Origin: an uncultured Selenomonas sp.
GTDB lineage: Bacteria; Bacillota; Negativicutes; Selenomonadales; Selenomonadaceae
Direction: 5' to 3'
Assembly (NCBI GenBank): GCA_937915915.1
Contig: CALGGN010000439.1
Span: 1-20,202 of the forward strand
DNA: 20,202 nt
Both the position numbers and the translations under genes were made by a program. Shown one piece after another: positions 15,022 to 20,202 of the stretch (position 1 is the stretch's first letter; the number at the start of each line of letters is the position of its first letter). The notes under the pieces were generated by a model. That model was not told the DNA's origin, made no database searches, and saw only the letters and a program-made list of their open reading frames with translations.

Positions 15022-15222
15022 ATGACGATAACGAAGTCTGTCTTTTATGTGTCCGAGGCGGCAACGCTCCTTAACTGTGCTCCTTACTGCATTTATCAGC
15101 TGATTCGCTCAGGACAGCTAAAGGCTTACAAGAATCCGGGCGGAAGAGCGTGGCTGATTCCGGAACAGTCCATCAGAGATTACATTGAATCGCGCATTCA
15201 TCTTGATGACTACGGCGGTTGA
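15022..15222 (+). CDS. Small excisionase-like HTH protein 1
   Basis: 66 residues, the size of MerR-like HTH_17/excisionase proteins. The core is VSEAATLLNCAPYCIYQLIR, then SGQLKAYKNPGGRAWLIPEQS and IRDYIESR, a winged-HTH layout. The ATG at 15022 is chosen because GGGAGG lies 8 nt upstream. Such proteins bend DNA in excision or control gene expression of mobile elements. It lies about 1.6 kb from the tRNA-Thr fragment, in keeping with a recombination-directionality role, but no integrase accompanies it. About 190 nt upstream (14822-15012) shows no gene, only a small accac/gtggt hairpin near 14985-15000. Confidence 0.75.
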   Translation: MTITKSVFYVSEAATLLNCAPYCIYQLIRSGQLKAYKNPGGRAWLIPEQSIRDYIESRIHLDDYGG

Positions 15223-15307
15223 TGCGCTGTTACGGAATGTTTTCCTGCACTTTCATCTTCAGAGCATGAATGAACACAGAACATAGGCAACAAATGGAGG
15301 AAATCCT

Positions 15308-15493
15308 ATGAACAATGCTGAATCCGACCTGATAACACTGGAGGAACTTTGCGAGATTCTGATGATCGGAAGGAGCGCCGGATATCAGTTGCTGGCTTCT
15401 GGCGAGATTCCTTGCTTTCGCATCGGAAGGATATGGAAGATACCAAGAGAGGGAGTGGATGTGTATATCCGCAAGCAGAGCGGATTGCTATAA
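15308..15493 (+). CDS. Small excisionase-like HTH protein 2
   Basis: 61 residues of the HTH_17/excisionase type: LITLEELCEILMIGRSAGY, QLLASGEIPCFRIGRIWKIP and then VDVYIRKQ. It has the same winged layout as the gene 85 nt upstream but a different sequence, so the two are a tandem pair from one family. The start is supported by TGGAGG 7 nt upstream. A hairpin follows the stop. It may be a recombination directionality factor or a small regulator. Confidence 0.8.
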   Translation: MNNAESDLITLEELCEILMIGRSAGYQLLASGEIPCFRIGRIWKIPREGVDVYIRKQSGLL

Positions 15494-15498
15494 GAAGA

Positions 15499-15524
15499 GG
15501 TGCTTGGCCTCAGAGCCAAGCGCC
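15499..15524 (+). terminator. Possible terminator after the excisionase-like pair
   Basis: A 10-bp stem (ggtgcttggc / gccaagcgcc, one T-G wobble) with a 6-nt loop starts just after the stop codon. The following bases (cgttcttat) are only weakly U-rich. Confidence 0.5.
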
Positions 15525-15599
15525 CGTTCTTATGACAAGTATTCTTGATAGGAAACAAGGTAGAATTCGATGGTGCAGGTTACAGTTTAGTCGGATTCG

Positions 15600-15608
15600 T
15601 GGTATAAT
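15600..15608 (+). promoter_or_regulatory. Extended -10 promoter of the Rpn-family gene
   Basis: TGGTATAAT lies about 46 nt upstream of the chosen start. An in-frame ATG at 15607 is inside this box, which argues against it being the start. No good -35 is seen. Confidence 0.5.
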
Positions 15609-15654
15609 GGCAGTAAAAGAGCATCTGAGAAAATATGTTCGAAAAGGCGGTGAT

Positions 15655-16512
15655 ATGTTGGCGGATAAAGATGCAACGGAAAAACGACTGGAAGACTATG
15701 CCGATGTATTCAGCGATTTGGTGAATGTCCTGCTCTTCAAGGGGAAGCAGCTGATGCAGCCGGAGGACTTGCTGACAGCCCTGCCTCGCTCCATCTACAA
15801 GGTAGACGGGAAAATGCACGAGCAAGAGCGTGATGTAGCCAAGTTCTGGAAGAAAGGGCAGATACGCATAGCCTTCATCGGCTTGGAAAATCAGACGGAC
15901 ATCGAGGCTGACATCCCTTTCCGCATCATCGGATATGATGGGGCGGTATATCGGGATCAGCTGAATGCAGACGAGAAGGATAAGCCCAAGGAACGCTATC
16001 CGGTGGTGACGCTGGTGCTGTATTTCGGCTATGAACGGCGATGGAACAAGCCGTTGAATCTGAAGGAGTGCTTTTCCATACCGGAGGAACTGGAACCCTT
16101 CGTTAACGACTACCATGTGAACCTGTTCGAGATTGCATGGCTACCGGACGAGACAATAGCCATGTTCCAGAGCGACTTCCGCTTCGTGGCAGACTATTTC
16201 AGCCAGAAGCGGAAGAATCAGCAGTACAAATCTCCGGCAGGGGAAATGAAGCATGTGCGGGCCGTGCTGGAGCTGCTTTCAGCGGTCATGCAGGATACCC
16301 GTTTCATGGATGCGTACAACAAGCGAATTGAAGAAGGGAGAGCGGTGAATATGGATGCTTGGATAGATGAAGCTGAGAACCGGGGAAGACAGGAAAGTTT
16401 GATTGAGAATATTCGTAATTTGATGAAAACAATGAAACTGACAAAGGATGAGGCAATGGCTGCTTTGTTGGTTCCGCCAGAGAAGCAAAAGGAATTGCAA
16501 CCGCTCATTTAA
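15655..16512 (+). CDS. Rpn-family recombination-promoting nuclease (PD-(D/E)XK)
   Basis: 285 residues. The N-terminal region matches the Clostridia-type Rpn family: LEDYADVFSDLVNVLLFKGKQ (11-31) with a conserved Asp, then FIGLENQT (74-81), whose Glu78 and Gln80 fit the ExQ variant of the PD-(D/E)XK nuclease core. VVTLVLYFG and the Phe-Asn-Asp-Tyr segment further on are also typical. A charged C-terminal tail (about 225-285) carries the repeat-like helix ENRGRQESLIENIRNLMK common in this family. Rpn proteins are DNA endonucleases linked to RecA-independent recombination and, in some cases, phage defence. The start at 15655 is preceded by AAGGCGGTGAT, close to the ideal ribosome site. It stands alone between a possible terminator and the att region. 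Confidence 0.85.
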   Translation: MLADKDATEKRLEDYADVFSDLVNVLLFKGKQLMQPEDLLTALPRSIYKVDGKMHEQERDVAKFWKKGQIRIAFIGLENQTDIEADIPFRIIGYDGAVYRDQLNADEKDKPKERYPVVTLVLYFGYERRWNKPLNLKECFSIPEELEPFVNDYHVNLFEIAWLPDETIAMFQSDFRFVADYFSQKRKNQQYKSPAGEMKHVRAVLELLSAVMQDTRFMDAYNKRIEEGRAVNMDAWIDEAENRGRQESLIENIRNLMKTMKLTKDEAMAALLVPPEKQKELQPLI

Positions 16513-16772
16513 TTGCTCTGTATGGCAGAGGCCAGGTCAACGGTAATGGAGCTGTTGTTGGAACTGAAAATCGTGACAAACGGAAAATTTCGCCCAGCAT
16601 ATCATGGGCATAATTGGAAGACTAAGAAGAGCAGGTGTCTTGCGCCTTATTTGCGCCTTATGGGAATCAAAATCCTGCAAAAACTCACCAAGGTTCGACA
16701 ACGCTCCGTGATAGAGCACACAGTAATACCAAGGGATTCAGGGCATATCACGTTTTACACAAATGAGTCAAG
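16513..16772. other. Non-coding end region of the island next to the att site
   Basis: Part of a 512-nt gap without a gene (16513-17024). No supported reading frame is seen. It contains an 11-bp perfect tandem repeat (16640-16661) and an inverted repeat cgtgata/tatcacg (16707-16713 and 16746-16752). Such repeats next to an attachment site are what integrase arm sites look like, but this is not shown. Confidence 0.4.
16640..16661 (+). repeat. 11-bp perfect tandem repeat near the att site
   Basis: ttgcgccttat occurs twice head to tail, about 110 nt left of the tRNA fragment. It is a candidate integrase or excisionase binding site. Confidence 0.5.
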
Positions 16773-16822
16773 CCTCATTCGTAATGAGCAGGTCGTAGGT
16801 TCAAGTCCTATAGCCAGCTCCA
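16773..16822 (+). other. tRNA-Thr(CGT) 3' fragment, probable attachment site
   Basis: The sequence has an anticodon arm with loop ttCGTaa (anticodon 16780-16782), variable loop, T arm (GTAGG, TTCAAGT, CCTAT at 16795-16811), acceptor 3' strand agccagc (16812-16818), discriminator T and encoded CCA. The 5' half is absent: the acceptor partner gctggct and a D arm do not occur at about 16745-16772. This is what an integrative element leaves at one end after inserting into a tRNA gene. The E. coli thrW tRNA has a very similar anticodon-to-T-arm sequence and is a known integration site. Confidence 0.8.
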
Positions 16823-16833
16823 GTGATTTCAGG

Positions 16834-16861
16834 GCTTCCGAGGTTTCTCGGGAGCTTTTTT
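16834..16861 (+). terminator. Rho-independent terminator of the tRNA-Thr locus
   Basis: A 9-bp stem (gcttccgag / ctcgggagc, one G-U wobble) with loop gttt, followed by six to seven T. It starts 11 nt after the CCA end, so it is probably the native tRNA terminator, kept on the chromosome side. The remainder to 17024 is A-rich and shows no gene. Confidence 0.85.
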
Positions 16862-17024
16862 GTCGCCTTCCCTGCCCATTTTTTCAAAAACTATAAGAAA
16901 GAAGCAAAGGAGTCCGCCTTCAATCTGAAACGTGCGGCAGCTTTTTTCAAAAAGAAAAATTTTGAAGGAATAGAGGATTTTTTCCGTATTTGGCAAATAA
17001 GAGTAACATGAAGGAGGGATTCTG

Positions 17025-17477
17025 ATGATTAATGAAGATATTTTAGATACGATGGTACGCACGGCAATCGATGCGATGCGCAATGCCTATACGGAGCATG
17101 GGGCACGGGCCGTCGGCGCCTGCGTGCTGGCAAGCGATGGCACGCTCTATACGGGCTGCACGATCGACAATGCTTCGCCCCAGCTTGTGATGAATGCGGA
17201 GGCTGTGGCGATTGCGCGTGCGGTGGCGGACGGCAAGCGGGAGTTTGACGCGATGGTGGTCGCGTCGGATACGAAAAAGCCTTATGTGCCATGCGGAACC
17301 AGCTGCCAGCTCATGGCGGAGTTCCATGTGCAGGAGATTATCATGGCGGATACGCAGGGCAACGTGGAAAAGGCGGAGCTTGCAGAGCTCCTGCCCTATG
17401 CGGCAAAGCGTGAGGAGCTTCTGGGCAAGGAAAAAGTGCCGTCCTTTCGGTATGAGATAGATGATGAAAACTTTTGA
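17025..17477 (+). CDS. Cytidine-deaminase-like protein with altered zinc site
   Basis: 150 residues with the fold pattern of tetrameric cytidine deaminases, which convert cytidine or deoxycytidine to uridine forms using a zinc-bound water. The segment GCTIDNAS (about 44-51), then MNAEAVAIARAVADGKREF and PYVPCGTSCQLMAEF (about 86-100), aligns without gaps to the usual CAERTA and PCGACRQVMAEF. The first zinc Cys is Asn (NAE), and the second Cys of PCGxC is Ser with a Cys one position later. The catalytic Glu is kept. AAGGAGG lies about 7 nt upstream. It is the first backbone gene after the att site. Either it has an unusual metal site or it is no longer a standard deaminase. Confidence 0.75.
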   Translation: MINEDILDTMVRTAIDAMRNAYTEHGARAVGACVLASDGTLYTGCTIDNASPQLVMNAEAVAIARAVADGKREFDAMVVASDTKKPYVPCGTSCQLMAEFHVQEIIMADTQGNVEKAELAELLPYAAKREELLGKEKVPSFRYEIDDENF

Positions 17478-17497
17478 CGGACGGGAAACGTCGCACG

Positions 17498-17525
17498 GCA
17501 GTCGTATGTTACGGCTGCTTTGTTG
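17498..17525 (+). terminator. Probable terminator after the deaminase-like gene
   Basis: A 9-bp stem (gcagtcgta / tacggctgc, one T-G wobble) with a 3-nt loop, followed by tttgttgt. It lies 21 nt after the stop codon. Confidence 0.6.
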
Positions 17526-17550
17526 TATGTGAGTGAAAGGCGTGGTATGG

Positions 17551-18495
17551 ATGTATCAAAGGAAACGGTTTCTGGCTCTTGGCGTTTGGCTTTTCCTGTG
17601 CTGTTTTCTCGTTTCCCTGCACAGCGCGGAGGCAGGCGTGTGGCGGCTGGACGGATCGGATCTGTCCGAGCCGTTGCGACACTTCCGCATGGCATCTGAT
17701 CCGTGGCACGAGAAACTGCGCGGTGCGGAGCCTTCCCGTACGGGCTTGGACGGGCTGTGTATTTCGGCAAGCGCCCAGCCATCTCTGGCATCGCTTCCGC
17801 CGCTTTACCAAAAGCTGCGCAAACAAGCCGGCGAGGATGCAGAGCTTTATCTTGTGGATCTGCGGCAGGAATCCCACGGATTCGTGAATGGGATTCCCGT
17901 GAGCTGGTATGAGCCGAAGAACCAGGCGAATTTCGGATGCAGCTCCTTTGAGGTGGAAATGCAGGATGAGCATCTGCTGGCAGATCTTCCGGGAACTGTG
18001 CAGGAACTTGTCCCTCTGGGGAAAAGCGATACGGCGCGCCTCAGCAAGCGCGTTGTCTCTGTCGTGAGCGTGCAGACGGAGCGGAAGGCGGCGGAGGCGG
18101 CAGGTTTTCACTATGTGCGCTTTTCCGCGACGGACATGCTCTGGCCGTCAGCGGACACGGTGGATGAGTTCATCCAGTTCTACCGGAGCCTGCCGGAGCG
18201 TGCATGGCTGCACTTTCACTGCTATGCGGGGCATGGGCGCACGACCTCGTTCATGGTGATGTATGATATGCTCAGGAATCCTTCGGTTTCTCTGGCCACG
18301 GCAGCAGAGCGCCAATACCTGATCGGCGGCTCGGATCTGCTGGCGGAAAGCTCCGGTGATGACTGGTATGCCGAGGTGCATCGGGAGCGCACAAAGTATT
18401 TGCGCCTGTTCGAGCAGTACCGCAACGAGCAGCAGCCGCAGGATTTCGCCCTTTCATGGAGCGATTGGCTGAGACAGAGACGCGGCAGCATGTGA
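17551..18495 (+). CDS. Secreted PTP-like phytase (inositol polyphosphate phosphatase)
   Basis: 314 residues, very similar over its full length to Selenomonas ruminantium PhyA as I recall it: GVWRLD, VDLRQESHGFVNGIPVSWY, SVQTERKAAEAAG, the general-acid loop ATDMLWP (Asp195) and the P-loop HCYAGHGRTT with nucleophile Cys224 and Arg230 (CX5R). The enzyme removes phosphates from phytate by a cysteine-phosphate intermediate. A signal peptide spans about residues 1-28 (hydrophobic core FLALGVWLFLCCFL, cut near AEA), so it is exported. The residue after the nucleophile is Tyr; PhyA has Glu there. The ATG start has AAAGG 10 nt upstream; a longer GTG frame from 17533 is possible but would lack a ribosome site. 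Confidence 0.9.
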   Translation: MYQRKRFLALGVWLFLCCFLVSLHSAEAGVWRLDGSDLSEPLRHFRMASDPWHEKLRGAEPSRTGLDGLCISASAQPSLASLPPLYQKLRKQAGEDAELYLVDLRQESHGFVNGIPVSWYEPKNQANFGCSSFEVEMQDEHLLADLPGTVQELVPLGKSDTARLSKRVVSVVSVQTERKAAEAAGFHYVRFSATDMLWPSADTVDEFIQFYRSLPERAWLHFHCYAGHGRTTSFMVMYDMLRNPSVSLATAAERQYLIGGSDLLAESSGDDWYAEVHRERTKYLRLFEQYRNEQQPQDFALSWSDWLRQRRGSM

Positions 18496-18530
18496 CGCTG
18501 AAGAAAGCGAAATGCATACGGACACGAAAG

Positions 18531-18577
18531 GAGACTACGGCGAAATGCGAAGGCATTTTGTCCATAGTCTCTTTTTT
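18531..18577 (+). terminator. Rho-independent terminator of the phytase gene
   Basis: The outer stem gagacta (18531-18537) / tagtctc (18565-18571) encloses an inner hairpin aaatgc/gcattt (18543-18558). Six T follow directly. It lies 35 nt after the stop codon. Confidence 0.8.
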
Positions 18578-18642
18578 CTTTTTCTGTGTGTATTTCCGTT
18601 TGGAAAAGGATTTTCAAGGCTTTGCGGCGAATGAATACTTAG

Positions 18643-18802
18643 GGAAACACTGATTAATTCAGCCGCCCATCTTGACGTATCTTGCATGTCCTCCCTGTGT
18701 CGACAAATCCTCGACATAGCACCACTATGACTGCGGTTTGTCTCCTTGGGAAGGACATGCAATCTACGCCAATCTGGACGACTTCATTTAATCAGCGTTT
18801 CC
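18643..18802. mobile_element. MITE-like 160-bp inverted-repeat element
   Basis: The ends ggaaacactgattaa and ttaatcagcgtttcc are imperfect inverted repeats, and the similarity extends about 50 bp inward (18643-18692 with 18752-18802, including tgcatgtcct/aggacatgca). A TTAG flanks both sides (18639-18642 and 18803-18806) as a likely target duplication. There is no reading frame. It lies within the 359-nt gap between the phytase gene and the next gene, ending 52 nt before that gene's start. As RNA it would fold into one long hairpin. The transposase family that would move it is not shown by this window; IS5-like is a guess. Confidence 0.7.
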
Positions 18803-18854
18803 TTAGGATGGAAGTTTCATCGGGAAGATACTTCGCTGAGTGGAGTTGAAGGGA

Positions 18855-20202
18855 ATGCGGGAATATCGGAACCTCATGCGTGTTTTGAATATATTGCTGC
18901 TCGTGCTGTTTGCCGCTGTGCTGCCCGTGGAGGCAAGCGAGGAGGATGAGGCGGCGCGTGTCCTGCGCGTGGGCTATATGCCGGGGACAGGCTTTCTGGA
19001 GGAGGACTGGCCGGGACATTTGAGCGGCAGCGGCTATGAATATATGGAATTCCTTTCCCAATACGGAGGATGGAAATTTGACTACGTTCCCTGTGCGACG
19101 TGGAAAGAGTGCGGCGAGAAGCTGCAATCGGGAGAAATCGACATCCTGCCCGGTATGCCGGGGAGCGATAAGTCGCTGCCTTTTGCTGCCCGCACGGATC
19201 ATGTTGTGGCGCGTTTCCCTATGGAGCTTGTGATCCAGGAAGGGCTGGACAAGGAAAAGCTTCGCATCGGCACTCTGTCCTATAACTATCCGATTCCTTC
19301 CTTTCCGCAGGTAGCGAGGGAGGAAGGCTTCCGGTACGAGCTTGTGGATTTCGGGAAATATCAGGACTTGCGGAGTGCGTTCCGCGCAGGGAGCATCGAT
19401 GCCTACATCGGTCCGATGCTGGACCCGGGAAAGGCAGACCATGTGCTGTCCATTTTCGACCGCGTGAGCTATCGCCTGCTTGTGCGCAGCGACCGCGAGC
19501 AACTTCTGGCGCAGCTCAATCGGGCAATGGATCACCTGCTCTTGAACCAGCCGAATATACGGAATCGCTTGAACAAAAAATACATGCTTTCCAAAGGTTT
19601 TCCGCTGATACTTGAGCCGTCGGAACGCGAGTATTTGAGGGAGAAGGGGAAACTGACCACGGCTGTCGTGTTCCAGCAGAGGCCCTATGCCTATCGGGAA
19701 GAAGGGGAGTGGAAAGGGGCTATCCCGGAAGTAATCCGTCAGATGGAGGCGGATCTGGGGGTAGAGATTGAAATCCTAGAGATTTCGTCCATTCGGGAAT
19801 TGCATGATCTGGCAATACACGGGAAGCTGGATTTCGTGCCGGATCTTCCCTGCGATTTCAGCTGGCAGGCAAAGTTCGGACTGGCGCCCACGCAGCCCTA
19901 TATGGATCTGAGCTATGTGGCAGTCATGCGGCGCGGAACGGAATCCATGCAGGAGATGCGGGTAGCATGCCTGCAGGATGCTTTTTGGACGAAGAGCTTT
20001 GCAGAGCGGAATTACCCGGAGGAACGCCGGATTTATTTTTCGACGATGGAGGAGTGCTTCCAAGCGGTGAGCAACGGGCAGGCAGATGTTGTCTATGCGC
20101 CGCGCGGCATTGTTGTTTCCCTGATGGAATCAACGGGCTGCTACAATCTTGCTGCGGGCAGTGAGAACAGTTTTGTGGAGGCCATCGGTTTTGGGGTCCG
20201 GC
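18855..20202 (+). CDS. Secreted protein with tandem periplasmic substrate-binding domains, partial at right edge
   Basis: An open frame of 449 codons has no stop before the edge. A signal peptide covers about residues 1-27 (hydrophobic LNILLLVLFAAVL, cut near VEA). Two bacterial extracellular solute-binding (SBP_bac_3-like) domains follow: about 36-245 (RVLRVGYMPGTGF, then IDILPGM) and from about 263 onward (KLTTAVVFQQRPYAY, then KLDFVPDL). Tandem domains of this kind often form the sensor half of membrane histidine kinases (EvgS/BvgS type) or diguanylate cyclases, so the missing C-terminus probably holds the output domain. The ATG at 18855 has GAAGGG directly upstream; ATG 18876 is the alternative. 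The ligand is unknown. Confidence 0.78.
   Translation, partial: MREYRNLMRVLNILLLVLFAAVLPVEASEEDEAARVLRVGYMPGTGFLEEDWPGHLSGSGYEYMEFLSQYGGWKFDYVPCATWKECGEKLQSGEIDILPGMPGSDKSLPFAARTDHVVARFPMELVIQEGLDKEKLRIGTLSYNYPIPSFPQVAREEGFRYELVDFGKYQDLRSAFRAGSIDAYIGPMLDPGKADHVLSIFDRVSYRLLVRSDREQLLAQLNRAMDHLLLNQPNIRNRLNKKYMLSKGFPLILEPSEREYLREKGKLTTAVVFQQRPYAYREEGEWKGAIPEVIRQMEADLGVEIEILEISSIRELHDLAIHGKLDFVPDLPCDFSWQAKFGLAPTQPYMDLSYVAVMRRGTESMQEMRVACLQDAFWTKSFAERNYPEERRIYFSTMEECFQAVSNGQADVVYAPRGIVVSLMESTGCYNLAAGSENSFVEAIGFGVR

Larger units (their letters stand above)
1..16822. mobile_element. Putative genomic island inserted at a tRNA-Thr gene (left end outside window)
   Basis: The right boundary is inferred from a tRNA-Thr(CGT) 3' half (16773-16822) that lacks its 5' half and is followed by the tRNA's own terminator. 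Leftward lie typical accessory genes: small excisionase-like HTH proteins, XRE regulators, an Rpn nuclease, an IS1380 transposase, a multi-dynamin operon and an unusual flagellin. By eye the DNA is more AT-rich than the backbone right of the att site. No integrase, relaxase or conjugation gene is seen, so the class of element is unknown and the left end is not in view. The island call is inference from the tRNA fragment and gene content. Confidence 0.55.

Noticed and set aside
15349..15654. N-terminal extension of the Rpn protein
   Set aside because: It overlaps the second excisionase-like gene in another frame and the TATAAT box; the ribosome site supports 15655.
16745..16822. Complete tRNA-Thr gene
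   Set aside because: No 5' acceptor strand pairing with agccagc and no D arm are found at the required distance.
16513..16896. 127-codon + strand frame after the Rpn gene
   Set aside because: It runs through the tRNA fragment and its terminator, has no ribosome site and no recognisable domain.
18792..19535. 247-codon minus-strand frame at the right end
   Set aside because: It lies opposite the signal-peptide plus solute-binding-domain frame, which continues open to the edge.

Overview
The window looks like a chromosome segment from a Gram-negative-type Firmicute of the Selenomonas/Mitsuokella group (Negativicutes). The best taxonomic marker is the secreted PTP-like phytase at 17551-18495, which closely resembles Selenomonas ruminantium PhyA as I remember it. 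The flagellin termini and the Clostridia/Negativicutes-type Rpn nuclease fit the same placement. No database search was possible; family names rest on motifs and remembered homologues.

Layout. Bases 1 to about 16822 look like an accessory genomic island. It is visibly more AT-rich than what follows and ends at a 3' half of a tRNA-Thr(CGT) gene that has no 5' half, which is typical of an attachment-site end. Bases 16823-20202 look like chromosomal backbone, all on the + strand: a cytidine-deaminase-like protein, the phytase and a tandem periplasmic-binding-domain protein that runs off the right edge. A 160-bp MITE-like element lies between the last two.

Inside the island, from left to right: (a) an IS1380-family transposase running off the left edge; (b) a six-gene minus-strand operon (8668 down to 1245) encoding a membrane-anchored helical protein, an LRAT-like (NlpC/P60-clan) protein that has lost its expected catalytic residues, two dynamin-like GTPases, a helical/beta-helix protein and a third dynamin-like GTPase; (c) a second minus-strand unit (about 12756 down to 8980) with two paralogous XRE regulators, an 850-residue flagellin carrying a large beta-helix insert, and a DIP1984-family protein; (d) a membrane Ser/Thr kinase with a divergent XRE-type regulator; (e) two small excisionase-like HTH proteins and an Rpn-family nuclease next to the att end. 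No integrase is visible.

How the parts may work together. The dynamin operon has gaps of 3-14 nt between its last four genes and reads as one membrane-remodelling module. Its position in an island makes a defence or membrane-stress role plausible, but that is inference. The flagellin unit appears to be driven from a sigma70-type promoter between the two XRE genes, with two helically phased direct repeats just upstream of the -35 box. That suggests regulator-controlled production of a decorated flagellin, separate from normal flagellar control.
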